From NCBI GenBank assembly GCA_030248215.1, contig JASANG010002303.1, positions 53,235 through 117,234 on the forward strand: 64,000 bases of DNA, written 5' to 3'. The position numbers and the translations under genes are program-made. Within the stretch, counting starts at the first letter, position 1; each line of letters starts with the position of its first letter. Positions 21,069 to 31,720 of the stretch are shown in pieces. Below the pieces are notes generated by a model. The model did not search any database and had not been told where the DNA came from. It saw nothing but the letters and a program-made list of their open reading frames with translations. The stretch is from Enoplolaimus lenunculus. Its lineage: Eukaryota; Nematoda; Enoplea; Enoplida; Thoracostomopsidae.

Positions 21069-21470
21069 TAAGCAGTTAAGCTAATATGCAAATTAGTTAT
21101 TAGCTAACTATTCAATTATTGGTTTTGGATGTTTGTGAACAATTTATTCAGATTTTTCGCACCCAAAAACCCACTATTGAATGCTGAAATTAGATGCTTT
21201 TAACGTTAATAATTTGTGAAATATTGTAAAAAGTCCTCATTTAGGCTTATAAACTACGCTAATATGCAAATTATCTATTAGATAACTACTCAACTATCGG
21301 TTTTGGAGTTTTGTAAACAGTCTATGCTAATTGCTTGCAGCTAAAAACCCTTTAATGCTGAAATTAGAGTGCTTGTAACTGTAATAATTAGTAAAATATT
21401 GCAGAAAGTCCTAATTTAAGCGTAATTAATTATGCAAACTAGCCTGTAGCTAATAAACGGCTTTAAATTT
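21069..21470. repeat. Tandem repeat, ~185 bp x 2 plus partial third unit
   Basis: Units begin GCTAATATGCAAATTA at about 21,079 and 21,258, with a third start near 21,430 (TATGCAAACTAGCCTGTAGC). Shared landmarks are ACTATTCAATTATTGGTTTTGG (ACTACTCAACTATCGG in unit 2), AATGCTGAAATTAGA and TATTG(T/C)A(A/G)AAAGTCCT. Units are roughly 75-80% alike by eye. Confidence 0.75.
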
Positions 21471-21660
21471 TAGAACCCCAATGCGAGGTTAACACCCCAA
21501 GACAATTGGCTTTCAAACAAAAAAAGTTTATCAAAATCGGTTCAGCCGTTCCTGAGATTGTTTTCGGAAGGACAGACAGACAGACACACGGACACACGAA
21601 CAGACGGACACACGGACAGACGGGCAAACGGACAGACGTCCGCTTATTGGCCAACGCTTA
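21471..21660. repeat. Retroposon-like tail with (GACA)n-type simple repeat
   Basis: ATCAAAATCGGTTCAGCCGT, then TCCTGAGATTGTTTTCGGAAGG, leads into GACAGACAGACAG and CACACGGACAGACGG variants (21,570-21,645). AAATCGGTTCAG...GACAGACAG is a motif seen in many invertebrate interspersed repeats, but I cannot assign it to a family. The Cys/Pro/Val-repetitive reverse ORF is an artefact. Confidence 0.6.
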
Positions 21661-21853
21661 AATTTGGCATGAACTAATTTTATGAATAAAAGAGGTCGAT
21701 ACATGCGCTACCGAAATATTTTTAATACCTACTGGATTATACAGGTCAAAATTTATTTTGCTCGCTCGTGATGCTGTTCCGTATGCCCTTCGTAAACACC
21801 ACATATATTTAACTAATCACTGTTGGTCGAACGAGCTGTTGGCCGAGTGAGAG

Positions 21854-22152
21854 TAACGGCCGATTCACACGTGCAAGTTTTTGCAGCAAAAATTTGTACA
21901 TGCAACTTGCATGTGCAAGTTTGGTCACAAAGCAACTTTGAAGTTCTTGCAGCTGCAAATTGTTCACTGGAATTCATACTAAATTTAATTTGTACCTGTG
22001 AATGCACTTGCAAGTAGTTTGAATTTCTTGCACCTGCAGTTTGATTAGCCAATCGAGATGTTGCTTTGTAAATACTTGCTGCTGCAAGTATTTCGTGCAA
22101 GTTGCAGCTGCGAGTCCTCGCTTCAAAAAATTGTACGTGTGAATGGGGCTTA
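21854..22152 (+). mobile_element. Family J MITE, copy 2
   Basis: TAACGGCCGATTCACACGTG to TGTACGTGTGAATGGGGCTTA. It contains TGCAACTTGCATGTGCAAGT, TTGCAGCTGCAAATTG and CTTGCTGCTGCAAG. The 157-codon reverse ORF spanning this element is a by-product of its Cys/Ala-rich repeats. Confidence 0.85.
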
Positions 22153-22369
22153 CAGTAAATTATTTCACTTGACGCAATGCAAGAGAGGCAGACACCCAGG
22201 CCATACAAGTCATAAAATGAAAAATTGTATACAAAATGTATTGCTAAAGTTGCGTTTGGCTTCTTGCTCACGAGATTTTTCCACAAACCATAGAGAACTA
22301 TTGTTGCCCACTTTTCAAAAGGTCGTACAAGATATCTAGTAAAAGTGCATCCTTGATTTACTCTATGAC

Positions 22370-22651
22370 TAAAGCCCTATTCACACGTGCAAGTTTTTGC
22401 TGCGAGAACTTGGGGCTGTAAATTGCACGCAGAACTTGCATTTTTTCATCAGCCAATGAGAAAGCGGCTGGCAATAGATTCAGTGAACTTGCATGGTCGT
22501 TCACCCTTGTGGACTAAATTCCTAGCTATGATTTTTAATGAATTATTTGCAGCTGCACGTTTTTTGAACGGGATTTTGGACAAAACTTGCCAGTGCAAGG
22601 TTCAGCTGCAAGTTCTCGCAGCAAAAACTTGCATGTGTGAATATGACTTTA
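22370..22651 (+). mobile_element. Family J MITE, copy 3
   Basis: TAAAGCCCTATTCACACGTG to GCATGTGTGAATATGACTTTA, with inverted ends over about 40 bp (CGTGCAAGTTTTTGCTGCGA versus CGCAGCAAAAACTTGCATG). GAC on each side may be a 3-bp target duplication, as PIF/Harbinger elements make. It lies 217 bp from copy 2, in the same orientation. Confidence 0.85.
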
Positions 22652-23615
22652 GACTCGTATACTATGCAGAAAGCTTTTAAAAAATTTTATTAACAAACGA
22701 AAATAAGGCAACGAATGCGGTTCAAATAGCCCCAGGAATACCGACTCTATTGACCTGGTTCACTCTATTGAACCGATTCACTAATGATTGATTTTAATCA
22801 CCTTTCAAAACCAAAAAACTATAACTGCAACATAGAGACTATGGTATAGCAACAAGCACCATTGATCTTAGCGCAAATAGAAACAGAATTTTTCACAATC
22901 ACAACTAAAGCACATTTATGTCAGCTGCAACCGGTCGATCAAAACATTTCTAACCGGCGAGGCCGCGTAGTATATAATATTTCAAAAAGCCAAACCCAAT
23001 TTTACTACGAAATTTGGACAAAGTATTTTTTGATTTCTCTTATGGGCGGCGGCTAAACCTGGGTATCCCTTGGCATCAGCCAATGACCAGCTGCGCAACA
23101 ACTGCGATAAAAAGTTTCGCAGTGTTCCCGTGTGCAAACATATGACTTTGCTGAATTTGACATGACTCAAGTCCTGATTAGGGTGCGACAAGATTTAAAT
23201 TTGAACAGATGCAATATTTTAAAAAATTACAGCATTTGAATGTCTTACACTTAATTATCTCATTGTGGATATACGACTACATCAAAACCGATATTAACCG
23301 TCACAGGAGTCAATATTTTAATTAAAATCTATTATTAAAATCAAAAACGAGGAAAAGTTGAATTTTAATAAAATGTTGCATTAAGATCGGACTTTAAGTC
23401 ATGACACTGACAAACAGCCAAAAAGTTCGAAATAACAGTTCGATTACAACGGTACAGAGCCCACACTGAATTTGTATAATTTCAAAATACGATTTAGCTG
23501 AGAATTTGTAACTGTGTTTTAAAACAGACCTCAAAATTATCGTTTATTACCTATACATATCATGTTAGATTATAGATTAAAATTCATTTTAAAACCAATT
23601 CTACAGACAGACGTA
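22652..23615. other. Anonymous sequence, 1 kb
   Basis: Nothing recognised. Confidence 0.5.
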
Positions 23616-23825
23616 CACTGTAAAAAATGGTGAGTCAAAATGATTCTCTCCGAAATAGGTTCTACGGGACTACACAATCTGACTCAAATTCGACTCCACC
23701 AGAGTCGAACGTGCGACTCAGTGAGTCGGATTTGACTCTGGCGTAGTCGAATTTGACTCAGTTTGTGTAGTCTTGTAGAGCATACTTCGGAGATTTTCAA
23801 TTCGACTCACTATTTTTGTATTGTG
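23616..23825. mobile_element. Family F palindromic MITE, copy 5
   Basis: CACTGTAAAAAATGGTGAGTC to CACTATTTTTGTATTGTG, preceded by TA. The centre GTGCGACTCAGTGAGTCGGA is well preserved. Confidence 0.85.
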
Positions 23826-23933
23826 TAAGACTGCTGATTTAAATAAGTGCAGTTTACTTCCGCCCATTTGACGCAAAACATTGTTGTCAATCAAGATTGC
23901 AACTGGGACTTGAGACTTTTTTACTAAGCAGCT

Positions 23934-24016
23934 GGAAAAGCGGGCATCCGAAGCTCGGAGCGAGCTCTCAGCCTATGGATCCTAAGCGAATATTCTACCA
24001 CTGCGCCACGCAGCCG
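23934..24016 (-). tRNA. tRNA-derived sequence (pseudogene or SINE head)
   Basis: Read on the minus strand: an excellent box A (GTGGCGCAGTGGTAG) and a T-arm-like hairpin CGAGC-TTCGGAT-GCCCG with four of five stem pairs. The T-loop is TTCGGAT rather than TTCGAAT. The acceptor ends do not pair and the region between anticodon and T arm is over-long, so it is not a functional tRNA. No second copy is visible in the window. Confidence 0.45.
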
Positions 24017-24545
24017 GCGTGTCCGACTGCATTTTTCGTCGACTATATGTGTCGACTGTATGCTCCCGGCAAGCATACTACACAACGTGCATTGCATATA
24101 TATTGCATATGCACCAGGACAAGCATGTTTCAAATGCGTACAATTGTCAATGAAACCATCGGCAAAATGAGCAAAGTTCAAAGGGCTAAAATTTAAACTT
24201 TCAAAGGGCTAAAATTTAAACTAATGTTCTGATGAACCAAATGCTCAGAAAAAACTCACCATTAATAGTTCAAATGAGTCAAAGTTTTGTTTTTAAAATT
24301 GCACGCATCATCACCAACAAAAGAACGTAAAAATGAGTTCGATCTGTAGTCAAATTCTGGCAAATTACTGTTGGTTCGCGAACTACGCATGGAATATACC
24401 ATAATTATTATAATGACAGTGTTCATAATATTATTATTGAATTAGTTTGTATATATGTACATATATGTTTATATATTTCTGAAAGTCATGCTGTCTTGTC
24501 CTCTGCGTTTTTTTAATTTCAAAATATTGGCATACGAGCAGAACC
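24017..24545. other. Anonymous sequence with a short tandem repeat
   Basis: TCAAAGGGCTAAAATTTAAAC occurs twice in a row at about 24,178-24,222. 24,430-24,480 is AT-rich (TATATGTACATATATG). Nothing else recognised. Confidence 0.6.
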
Positions 24546-24748
24546 GACCAATGTTACTTTATGGGGCGTGACAGTAGATTAAGCATATTGATAATCCTAA
24601 GCCTAAGCCTAAGCGTTGCAAAAACGTATTCCTAAGCGTAAGCCTAAGCCTAAGCCTAAGCCTAAGCAAAAAAATCTAATCTAGAATCTAATCCTACACT
24701 TTTATAGACCTACCAGAAACCTGGACGCTCCTTAAAGTAACATGGGCC
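24546..24748 (-). mobile_element. Family A TTAGGC MITE with 8-bp target duplication
   Basis: GACCAATGTTACTTTATGGG to CTTAAAGTAACATGGGCC. Perfect GCAGAACC repeats flank it at 24,538-24,545 and 24,749-24,756. Confidence 0.9.
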
Positions 24749-24937
24749 GCAGAACCGATCTAGTGATATTTGGGGCGCAGTAAGATGGAGGTCCCCCGCG
24801 TTTAGCCACTGGTGTCTCGGTATTTTAGATCCTTCCAATCGATTAACCAATAAACTTATTACCAGTGTTACAAACGGAAGTAATGTTAAATTTACTTCGA
24901 GCGTCTCGCTCGTTTCGCATTGCGAAGTTTTCTTCTA

Positions 24938-25060
24938 CACTGCAAAAAATGGTGAGTCAAACTAACTCTCTTCGAAATAGGCTTTTGCGGCCTACACAAA
25001 CAGAGTCAAATTCGACGCCGCTAGAGTCAAATTCGAGTTACTGAGCGATTTGCCTGAGTC
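24938..25060. mobile_element. Family F MITE, right half missing
   Basis: CACTGCAAAAAATGGTGAGTC, preceded by TA, runs through AATAGGCTTTTGCGGCCTAC to about the palindrome centre, then stops near 25,060. Confidence 0.8.
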
Positions 25061-25630
25061 CATAATCTCTGTTTTGATTGCAAGTAGCGTAGACCACTAC
25101 GATCTGATAATTCTTGTTACACGCCTGCCAATCAAAATTTATTTAAAAGTATAAAACTATACAAATTAAAAAAAGATTTAAAAATTGAAATTACATAAAA
25201 TAAAATTAGAAAAAGCCTATTGATGACACCTTAAATTTATAAATGCTCGTACAAAGTTAAAGTTTTGAAATTTATGAGTGGGAGACCCAGCCCACTTCTC
25301 TCTTGTGCAGCGTCCCTGTTATGTTTACAGCCATTGGTTGGGTTTCTGAAACCCTACTTAAGGAGGAACTCATACTTATGTATGTGCTAAGCGTTTACTT
25401 AGCCAATTTTACCGTTTCTAAAAGCGTGCTTAAGTAAATACCACTGACCAATTTTGATGTGTTATAGACTACCGGTATTGGTGTTTTAACCTTGGTCTAA
25501 CAGAGATTGTATACTGATCGTGTGTCTTAAAACAAAATTAACGCTATCTGGTTATGGTTCTGGTTCAATTATGGTAACTTTTTGTTCCAAAAGCTAAGTA
25601 TTTGCTTAAGTCGGTTACTTAGGTAACTAC
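25061..25630. other. Anonymous sequence
   Basis: Nothing recognised. Confidence 0.5.
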
Positions 25631-25904
25631 TTAACCATCTCACTGATAGAGTATACTATGAGCAACTATATACAATAATATACGAGCAATATAGACACTG
25701 TGAGCAGTGTTTAGCAATTCTAACATATATGCGCAGTGAAAAATTTCCACAAGACGTGAGAGCCCCCTCGAGCTCGAGCTTCATGCTCCTATAGCCCAGT
25801 GGTCATCGTAAACGCCTCCCTCCCGTGAGAGACTGGGGTTCGAATGTTACCTCGAAATTACGTCTCATTTGAAATTGAAAAGATTCATGTGAGAAAGGAT
25901 TTAA
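25631..25904 (+). mobile_element. Family E TTAA/tRNA-like MITE, copy 7
   Basis: TTAACCATCTCACTGATAGA to ATGTGAGAAAGGATTTAA. tRNA-like region: CTATAGCCCAGTGGTCATCG and ACTGGGGTTCGAATG, the latter the closest to a canonical box B in the family. Confidence 0.85.
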
Positions 25905-27682
25905 GTGAAACTTAAGTAAATACTTAAATAACATTTCGGAAACCCAGCCATTGTCTGACTGGATTAAATGGCTAAACTTTGCAAAATTTCAGCACAGCCA
26001 ACAAAGCAATTAATTAGTATGAAAAAGACTCAATGTGCTTAATTTTTTAGCTATGTATTGCAATAAAAATGCCAAAATTTATTATTTTAAAATCAATTTT
26101 GAAGCCTTTCAAGCGTTCAGCATCACGTGAAAAGTATACAAGCTCAATAAGCAGGTGACAGGCATCAGTGGAGTACTTAATATTTTATGACAAAACTAAA
26201 ACAGTAATAAAATGTATTTATGTGAACAAGACTAGGCTGCGATTATTGCTAAATTTTCGTAGCGGTTTTTTATAACGTAGGCTATTCGTTAGTTTCTCAC
26301 TATTTGACACTTTTGAAATCTTGAATTGCTGAAATTTGTCATCAAACAAGCTTAAACATACGATTTTTGGCAACATTTAACAGCAGAAACGTGTGAAAAA
26401 TTTGTAAACAACAGTATTTTTACCGGATGGATGAAACTCTTCGCATTGCATTGTCCACACTGTACTGCAGCAGGGAGCCGAGGCGCTGTTCAATTGCAAT
26501 TACACTACTGGTTAAATCAGTAATATAAGCATGGTTTAAAATGAAAATCATTTAAAATTCTCAACGCATAAAAATAATCAAACAACGCAGTGATAAGGGC
26601 AACGATTTGTGCACTAAATTTTATCCCAAGTGTCCAGGGGCGTAATCGGTTCATCTTAAAATCTCAAAAAATTGCTAAAAACGCACTTCAAAACTGTAAT
26701 ATTTGAAAATATACAAAGTATTCTCCAGTTCTCCCATTGGCGTAGTCAGGATTTTTGTTTGAGGGGCCACACAAATACTTTAAATATATAGTGTGTTAAT
26801 CAATTTTCATCAATTAGCATGTACAGCAAGGGGGGTGCAAAACGGAACCATCATTACCTGATCCAGAATTATTTAACGAATTGCGATTATTTACAAACAG
26901 CCATAATCACTGAAACTCACAATCCTGCGTGCGTTGGTTTATACAACAGTTTTGATCAAAATACACGGTACAATAACAGTCACTACAAACAACCACAGCG
27001 CGCGAGAAAATAAATTTTGGTACATATACCACTAAAGCAATGTCGGTTCAGTTAATAGGAAAAGATCAACAATTAGTAGGGTGTAGGAGTGAAACGCAAC
27101 AAGACATTCTAGTTTCATTTTATTCAACGATAAATTTTTTCTAAAACCATTCGGAGGGCTATGGCCACCTTGCGTTTCCTGGCCGAGCTCTTGTTTTTCT
27201 CTCACACCGGAAAACGCTGAAACCGCCGTTGCTGCTGCCTGCTGTAGTACCGAAACAGCGAAATACGGGTGCAGTCAAAATTCTGACTTATCAAGTATAT
27301 ATTAGTTTGCGTTTAAATGAATTCTTCTTGGACATACTGTATTTGGTACAGAAATAAATTTTTCAAACCACTGTTGCTTTGCTCCCTTCCAGGCACGTGC
27401 CTAGTGTTGTCCCTCGCCCGTTCGAAAGACTAAACTTCGAGCCTAAATTATTTCGTTTTGTACTATATAGATTTAGGTTTTTATTCAGGTGGATGTTATC
27501 TGCTCCAGGTTTCCCTGACTACTCTCGGGCTCGCGCCAGAAGGCGGCAACAGAAGAGCTCAGTCAACCCTGAAATAATCTTGACTCCCACCTAAAAGCGT
27601 TTAACGCCTTTGCCATCTTAAACTGGCTACGGGTACAGAAATGCCACTAAAACGAATAACAACAACAACAATTGACACTTAC
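25905..27682. other. About 1.8 kb without recognised repeats
   Basis: One of the longer repeat-free stretches. 27,150-27,600 is less AT-rich than its surroundings and holds a polypyrimidine-AG stretch (TTGCTCCCTTCCAG near 27,378-27,391) followed by an open frame to about 27,594, but no domain is recognisable. Confidence 0.4.
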
Positions 27683-27865
27683 GTTGCAGCTGTTTTGTAG
27701 GCCGACTCAAAATTGCAATTATGCAAACGATTGCCATACAACAACGACTGCAGACTGCGCTCATACTGGACATCCACGAAACACAAACTTCGGATCGTGA
27801 AACTACACACGGCTGCAATTTTGACCCGAATATCATTGCGTACAATTGCACCAATAAAATTGTCA
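27683..27865 (-). CDS. Possible coding exon, unassigned
   Basis: On the minus strand about 61 codons lack stops in a frame that starts near 27,865 and ends exactly at a strong 5' splice-site match (CTGCAAC then GTAAGTG, 27,684-27,676). The translation includes CSFTIRSLCFVDVQYERSLQ and LLYGNRLHNCNFESAYKTAA. The upstream AG (27,866-27,867) lacks a pyrimidine tract. I do not recognise the protein. A chance open frame is entirely possible in 64 kb. Confidence 0.15.
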
Positions 27866-27999
27866 CTTTGTATTTTTTATATGCATAGTTGGATTGATCA
27901 TTTCTAGCAGACTAATCATAGTTAATTCCTTATTACTAATCCGAGTAAAGATATGCTGATAATAAAACTCATCTATAATAATGCTAAGTAAAGCTTGCA

Positions 28000-28085
28000 T
28001 ATATATTTATTACTATATATAGTTATATATATAACTATATATGGTTATATATATAATTATATATATATGTATATATGTGTGTATG
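28000..28085. repeat. AT-rich alternating palindromic repeat
   Basis: TATATATAGTTATATATATA-type runs with self-complementary ACTATATATAGT blocks, next to a family F element. Confidence 0.85.
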
Positions 28086-28116
28086 ACATAATTTTATATA
28101 TGAGAAATGTAAAGTA

Positions 28117-28336
28117 CACTGCAAAATAGGTGAGTCAAATTGACTCTCTCCGAAACAGGCTTTTCGGGACTACACAAACAGAGTCAAATTCTACTCCGCT
28201 GGAGTCAAATTCGACTCACGAAGCGACTGGGGTGAGTAGTATCTGACTCTGGCGGAGTCTAATTTTGATTCAGTTTGTGTAGACAGGAAAAGCCTATTTC
28301 GGAAAGAGTCAATTTGACTCACCATTTTTTGCAGTG
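28117..28336. mobile_element. Family F palindromic MITE, copy 7
   Basis: CACTGCAAAATAGGTGAGTC to CACCATTTTTTGCAGTG with TA on both sides, the clearest TA target duplication in the family. Confidence 0.9.
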
Positions 28337-28523
28337 TAAAAAGCTTATCAAATTTTCTGAGGTCTTTACTGTAAGCCGAAGGTTTAGGTGAAGCCCAAAC
28401 AATATTAATACTTGTGATAAAAATGTTAGAATGCGTTTTTCACGCAAATTTGTAGCAGTCAAACAGTCTTATCGCTAGTATTATTTCAGCATTCCCCGTG
28501 TGCGGTGTATAGGTTTATTAATT

Positions 28524-28650
28524 GAGGTCGCATTCTTAAATGTTTGTAACACATATCTCATCAGTACACGATTTGTAATATTTTGAATCAATGAATTGGA
28601 CGCTTTCAGATTTGATTCGCCATACTTTGTGCAAATTTTAATTATTACAA
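28524..28650 (+). mobile_element. Family D element, decayed
   Basis: GGTCGCATTCTTAAATGTTTG, CACATATCTCATCAG and ATTATTACAACTGCAG align with family D landmarks at 3,929 and 31,042, but with many differences. Confidence 0.4.
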
Positions 28651-28653
28651 CTG

Positions 28654-28888
28654 CAGTGTAAGTTGGTTTTAACTCAGAATGAGTTAAATCACTCAGACTG
28701 AATTAGGACTATCAGAACTCACAATTTTGTCACTTGATTCAATTCATTCTGAGTTAATTAATCAACTCACCCAGAGTCAACTCAACTTAGAGTAAGGACT
28801 GAGTTCTGAAACACATAATTGAGAGCTCAGGCTTCTGAGTAGATTCAATTCATTCTGTGTTAAAATCAACTCACTGGAATTTACAGTG
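28654..28888. mobile_element. Family G palindromic MITE, copy 1
   Basis: A palindrome of about 235 bp rich in AACTCA and TGAGTT. The right end AACTCACTGGAATTTACAGTG is typical and the left end (CAGTGTAAGTTGG) is altered. Core motif: AGGACTATCAGAACTCA. Confidence 0.8.
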
Positions 28889-29409
28889 ATGGTAAGTCAC
28901 CTATTTAACTGAATTTTGATATATGTAACACGTCAAGCTCATTTTTTGCACCAGAGTAGGTACCAAACCAACTGTGATAACCTTAGCAAAAACATTTGAA
29001 AAAATAATTTAAAAAAATTTATTGGTTCCATTTTAAATGCTAAAATGTCACGGTTTATTCAAACCGTATTATTTTTTTGTATTTTACTACGATTCTCCTT
29101 CGGGTAAATGTAATCAATATATCACCAGCGCACCAAGTAACAATAATTTCAATTTGAAATATTTTTATTTATATTTTTATTTCCGATATTCAAAAAAATG
29201 GTTGAAATATTAAGGTTGCTAACATTTATTTTCGGAAAATTTGAAAACCGAAAATTGGTAAATGAGTACATTTCGAAGTTGTAGCAGAATAAATTTTCTT
29301 AGCTGACCGTTGCTGAAGTTACGTCCTTTGAAACTTTTAATTTAATGTCCGGATGCAAAATTGCTGCAATTTGTAAACGACATAGTTTTGACAATAATTT
29401 ATCAACTTA
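28889..29409. other. Anonymous sequence
   Basis: Nothing recognised. Confidence 0.5.
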
Positions 29410-29738
29410 ATACAACCAAGAGTGCATAATACAAGAGTGTGCAACTCTTTGCGGTCCGCATGGTACAAGATGTACCACCGGCCGTTGCGTTTTTGGCCGA
29501 CTCCCCCCTTGTTTAGAGGGGGGTCGTTGTCACATGCAATAACCCTAAATAATACTATAAGCGGAGCAATTTGTTGCCGGACACATAAAGTGTCATGGTT
29601 CGCGCAAATTGTACCCCCTTCTGAATAAGGGGGGGCGGGTTGGCCAAAAACGAAACGCGTGCCGGATACGTTCTTTTCTACACAGAGTGTACCCAGTTGC
29701 ATACTCTATTTGATCTTTGCATTATCTACTCTTGATAC
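29410..29738 (-). mobile_element. Family I long-TIR MITE, copy 3
   Basis: ACAACCAAGAGTGCATAAT to ATTATCTACTCTTGATAC, inverted relative to copies 1 and 2. Arms GGCCGTTGCGTTTTTGGCCG and GGCCAAAAACGAAACGCGTG can pair. Confidence 0.85.
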
Positions 29739-29880
29739 GACCAATGTTATTTTTAGGGCTGTCCCGTTTTTGTTACGACTGTAAAAGAGAAGGCTTGGAT
29801 TTTAGAATAAATTTTTAGCTTACGCTTAGGCTTAGAAATAGGCTTAACCTACAGCTACGGCCCTAAACCTAACATTGGCC
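29739..29880 (+). mobile_element. Family A TTAGGC MITE, short
   Basis: GACCAATGTTATTTTTAGGG to CCTAAACCTAACATTGGCC with a much reduced TTAGGC array. It begins exactly where the family I element ends. Confidence 0.75.
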
Positions 29881-30346
29881 CCTATGGCTGACGTTCAATA
29901 AACTCAAACGCTTTGCCATTAGGAAGCGTTCTGATGCATCTACGATGTTGAAGACCATCGGCCGTGAACCTGTTGGTGTCTCCTATAATGGAAAGGCAAA
30001 ATGTCTTGGTTTAATGCCATTTCGGCCCTTTGTGCGAAATCTATTTCCTAAATAAAGCTTAACAGCGCCTTCGGCAGTGTCGTTGGCAATTTGGGCTTCT
30101 TTTTGTTATTCTTAACTGGTTTTCGCCTTCGATGAACGTTTAAACGTAGCTTTAGGTTCAAATTTAATTCCAATTTTCTAGATAGGCACGTCACGTAGCG
30201 TAAAGGTGGGTTTGGACTAACGAGTGGGTTATCACTTTCCACGTGGAAACATTAATTTTTTAGAATTCAGCTTTACACTCGCTTCGCTTACGAATTATTC
30301 AATAGTCATTCCGGTTTTATCTATTGGCTGGTTACAGGCTTTCTAA
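29881..30346. other. Anonymous sequence
   Basis: Nothing recognised. Confidence 0.5.
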
Positions 30347-30617
30347 TTAACCCCTTCTCACATTGAGTTGCATATAGGCAACTCAGCGCAGTGTATATAC
30401 GTTAAATAGTATATATCGCACCGTGTTTAACAATTGCTACACGTATGCATAGTACTAAATCACCACAAGACGTGAGAGCCCCCTCGGGCTCGAGCATCAA
30501 GCTCCTATAGCTGAGTGGTGATGGTATACGCCTCCCACTCCAGTCACTGGAGTTCGAATCATAGCATAAAAGTAGGTCTCAGGGGAAATAGAAAATATTC
30601 ATGTGAGAAAGGGTTAA
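30347..30617 (+). mobile_element. Family E TTAA/tRNA-like MITE, copy 8 (second subfamily)
   Basis: TTAACCCCTTCTCACATTGA to ATGTGAGAAAGGGTTAA. Box A TAGCTGAGTGG at 30,508-30,518 and box B GGAGTTCGAATC at 30,549-30,560. Very similar to the copy at 13,594, suggesting recent activity of this subfamily. Confidence 0.9.
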
Positions 30618-30957
30618 GCGGAAAATTTTCAGTTTACTATGTTTAAAAATCCTGGCTAGGCGCTCTGCATCAATTGTGTGATATAATTTTGTTTCTAAGC
30701 TTGTTTTCGGACAAAATCTCAAAATACTGAGTGATAAAATTAACCAATCGGGAAAAATCGGCTAATATAGCTTGGTCGAAGGGTCCGGTAAAACTTTCGT
30801 GTTGAGCAGGAATATTTCCGGAACGGGAAACAAAATCTCCAATTAAATCGAGGCAGAAAAGAATTCAAGCAACGCTGGTGACTACGTGGATGCGTTAATC
30901 TATCGAACGATCATTCCCAGGAGCATATGTAGGGAAAATTTGCTCTTGAAATATACT
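30618..30957. other. Anonymous sequence
   Basis: Nothing recognised. Confidence 0.5.
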
Positions 30958-31330
30958 TCATAGTAACTAGGGCCGTAACAGCCGACTAAGCATATTCCTA
31001 AGCCTAAGCAAAGCCAAACCTAAGCAAAAAAATGTAGTGTACAGCCCGTATTCTCAAATGTGTGCAGCACCTATCACCAGTTGGTGATAGATCTTGTATA
31101 AGTTTGAAAGCAGTGAATGCTGAAACGGAAATTTCGCACATTATTCGCATTTAATTTGCTCTACTCCTGTACCAATTTTTAATAAAACAACTGCAATGGG
31201 AAGCGAGTTTGAAAACCTATTACAAACTGATGATAGTTGCTACACACGTTTGAGAATACGTGTTTAGAACGTAAGCCTACTCTTTTACAGACCCACCACA
31301 AACCGGGACGGCTCTAAAAGTAACATGGAC
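30958..31330 (-). mobile_element. Family A TTAGGC MITE interrupted by family D
   Basis: Left part: ATAGTAACTAGGGCCGTAAC and GCCTAA units up to ATGTAGTGTA. Right part: AGAACGTAAGCCTACTCTTT to CTCTAAAAGTAACATGGAC. Uninterrupted relatives read ATGTAGTCTAGAATG at the junction, so the family D element landed inside this one. Confidence 0.8.
31042..31264 (+). mobile_element. Family D element, complete
   Basis: CAGCCCGTATTCTCAAATGTG to CACACGTTTGAGAATACGTG: inverted ends with TA at 31,040-31,041 and 31,265-31,266. A TA duplication is typical of Tc1/mariner-like MITEs. Confidence 0.8.
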
Positions 31331-31720
31331 CCAAATTGTAAACTTTTACTCGAACACATCAATTGGAAAATAGCGTCAAACTGTTTGTTCGGTTCGTTTG
31401 TGAATTCTTCAAACCTCAGCTTTTACTGCGTATCTTGGCTGATCCGTAACCAAATTCTGACTACGCGTCTACTTTACCTAAATATTCAAAAATATCACCA
31501 GACGAGCATTTTAAAATAGTTATTCCGGTTCCTTCAACAGGACTGTCAAAATTGGAAACCGTCGGCTGTCTGAAGAGTCGAAAGATATTACACAAAAAAT
31601 GAGTGAGTGTAAACAAACGAACCGGTTATCTGTCCCCTCTGGTTAATCGTGACAAAACCTCCCGGTTATGACCTCATCATTTACCGGGGGTATTATGTAC
31701 ACGTGGAGGAATGCAGACAA

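Noticed and set aside
21813-22286. 157-codon reverse ORF, the longest in the window
   Set aside because: It covers family J and its Cys/Ala/His-rich pattern comes from the GCAGCTGCAA repeats.
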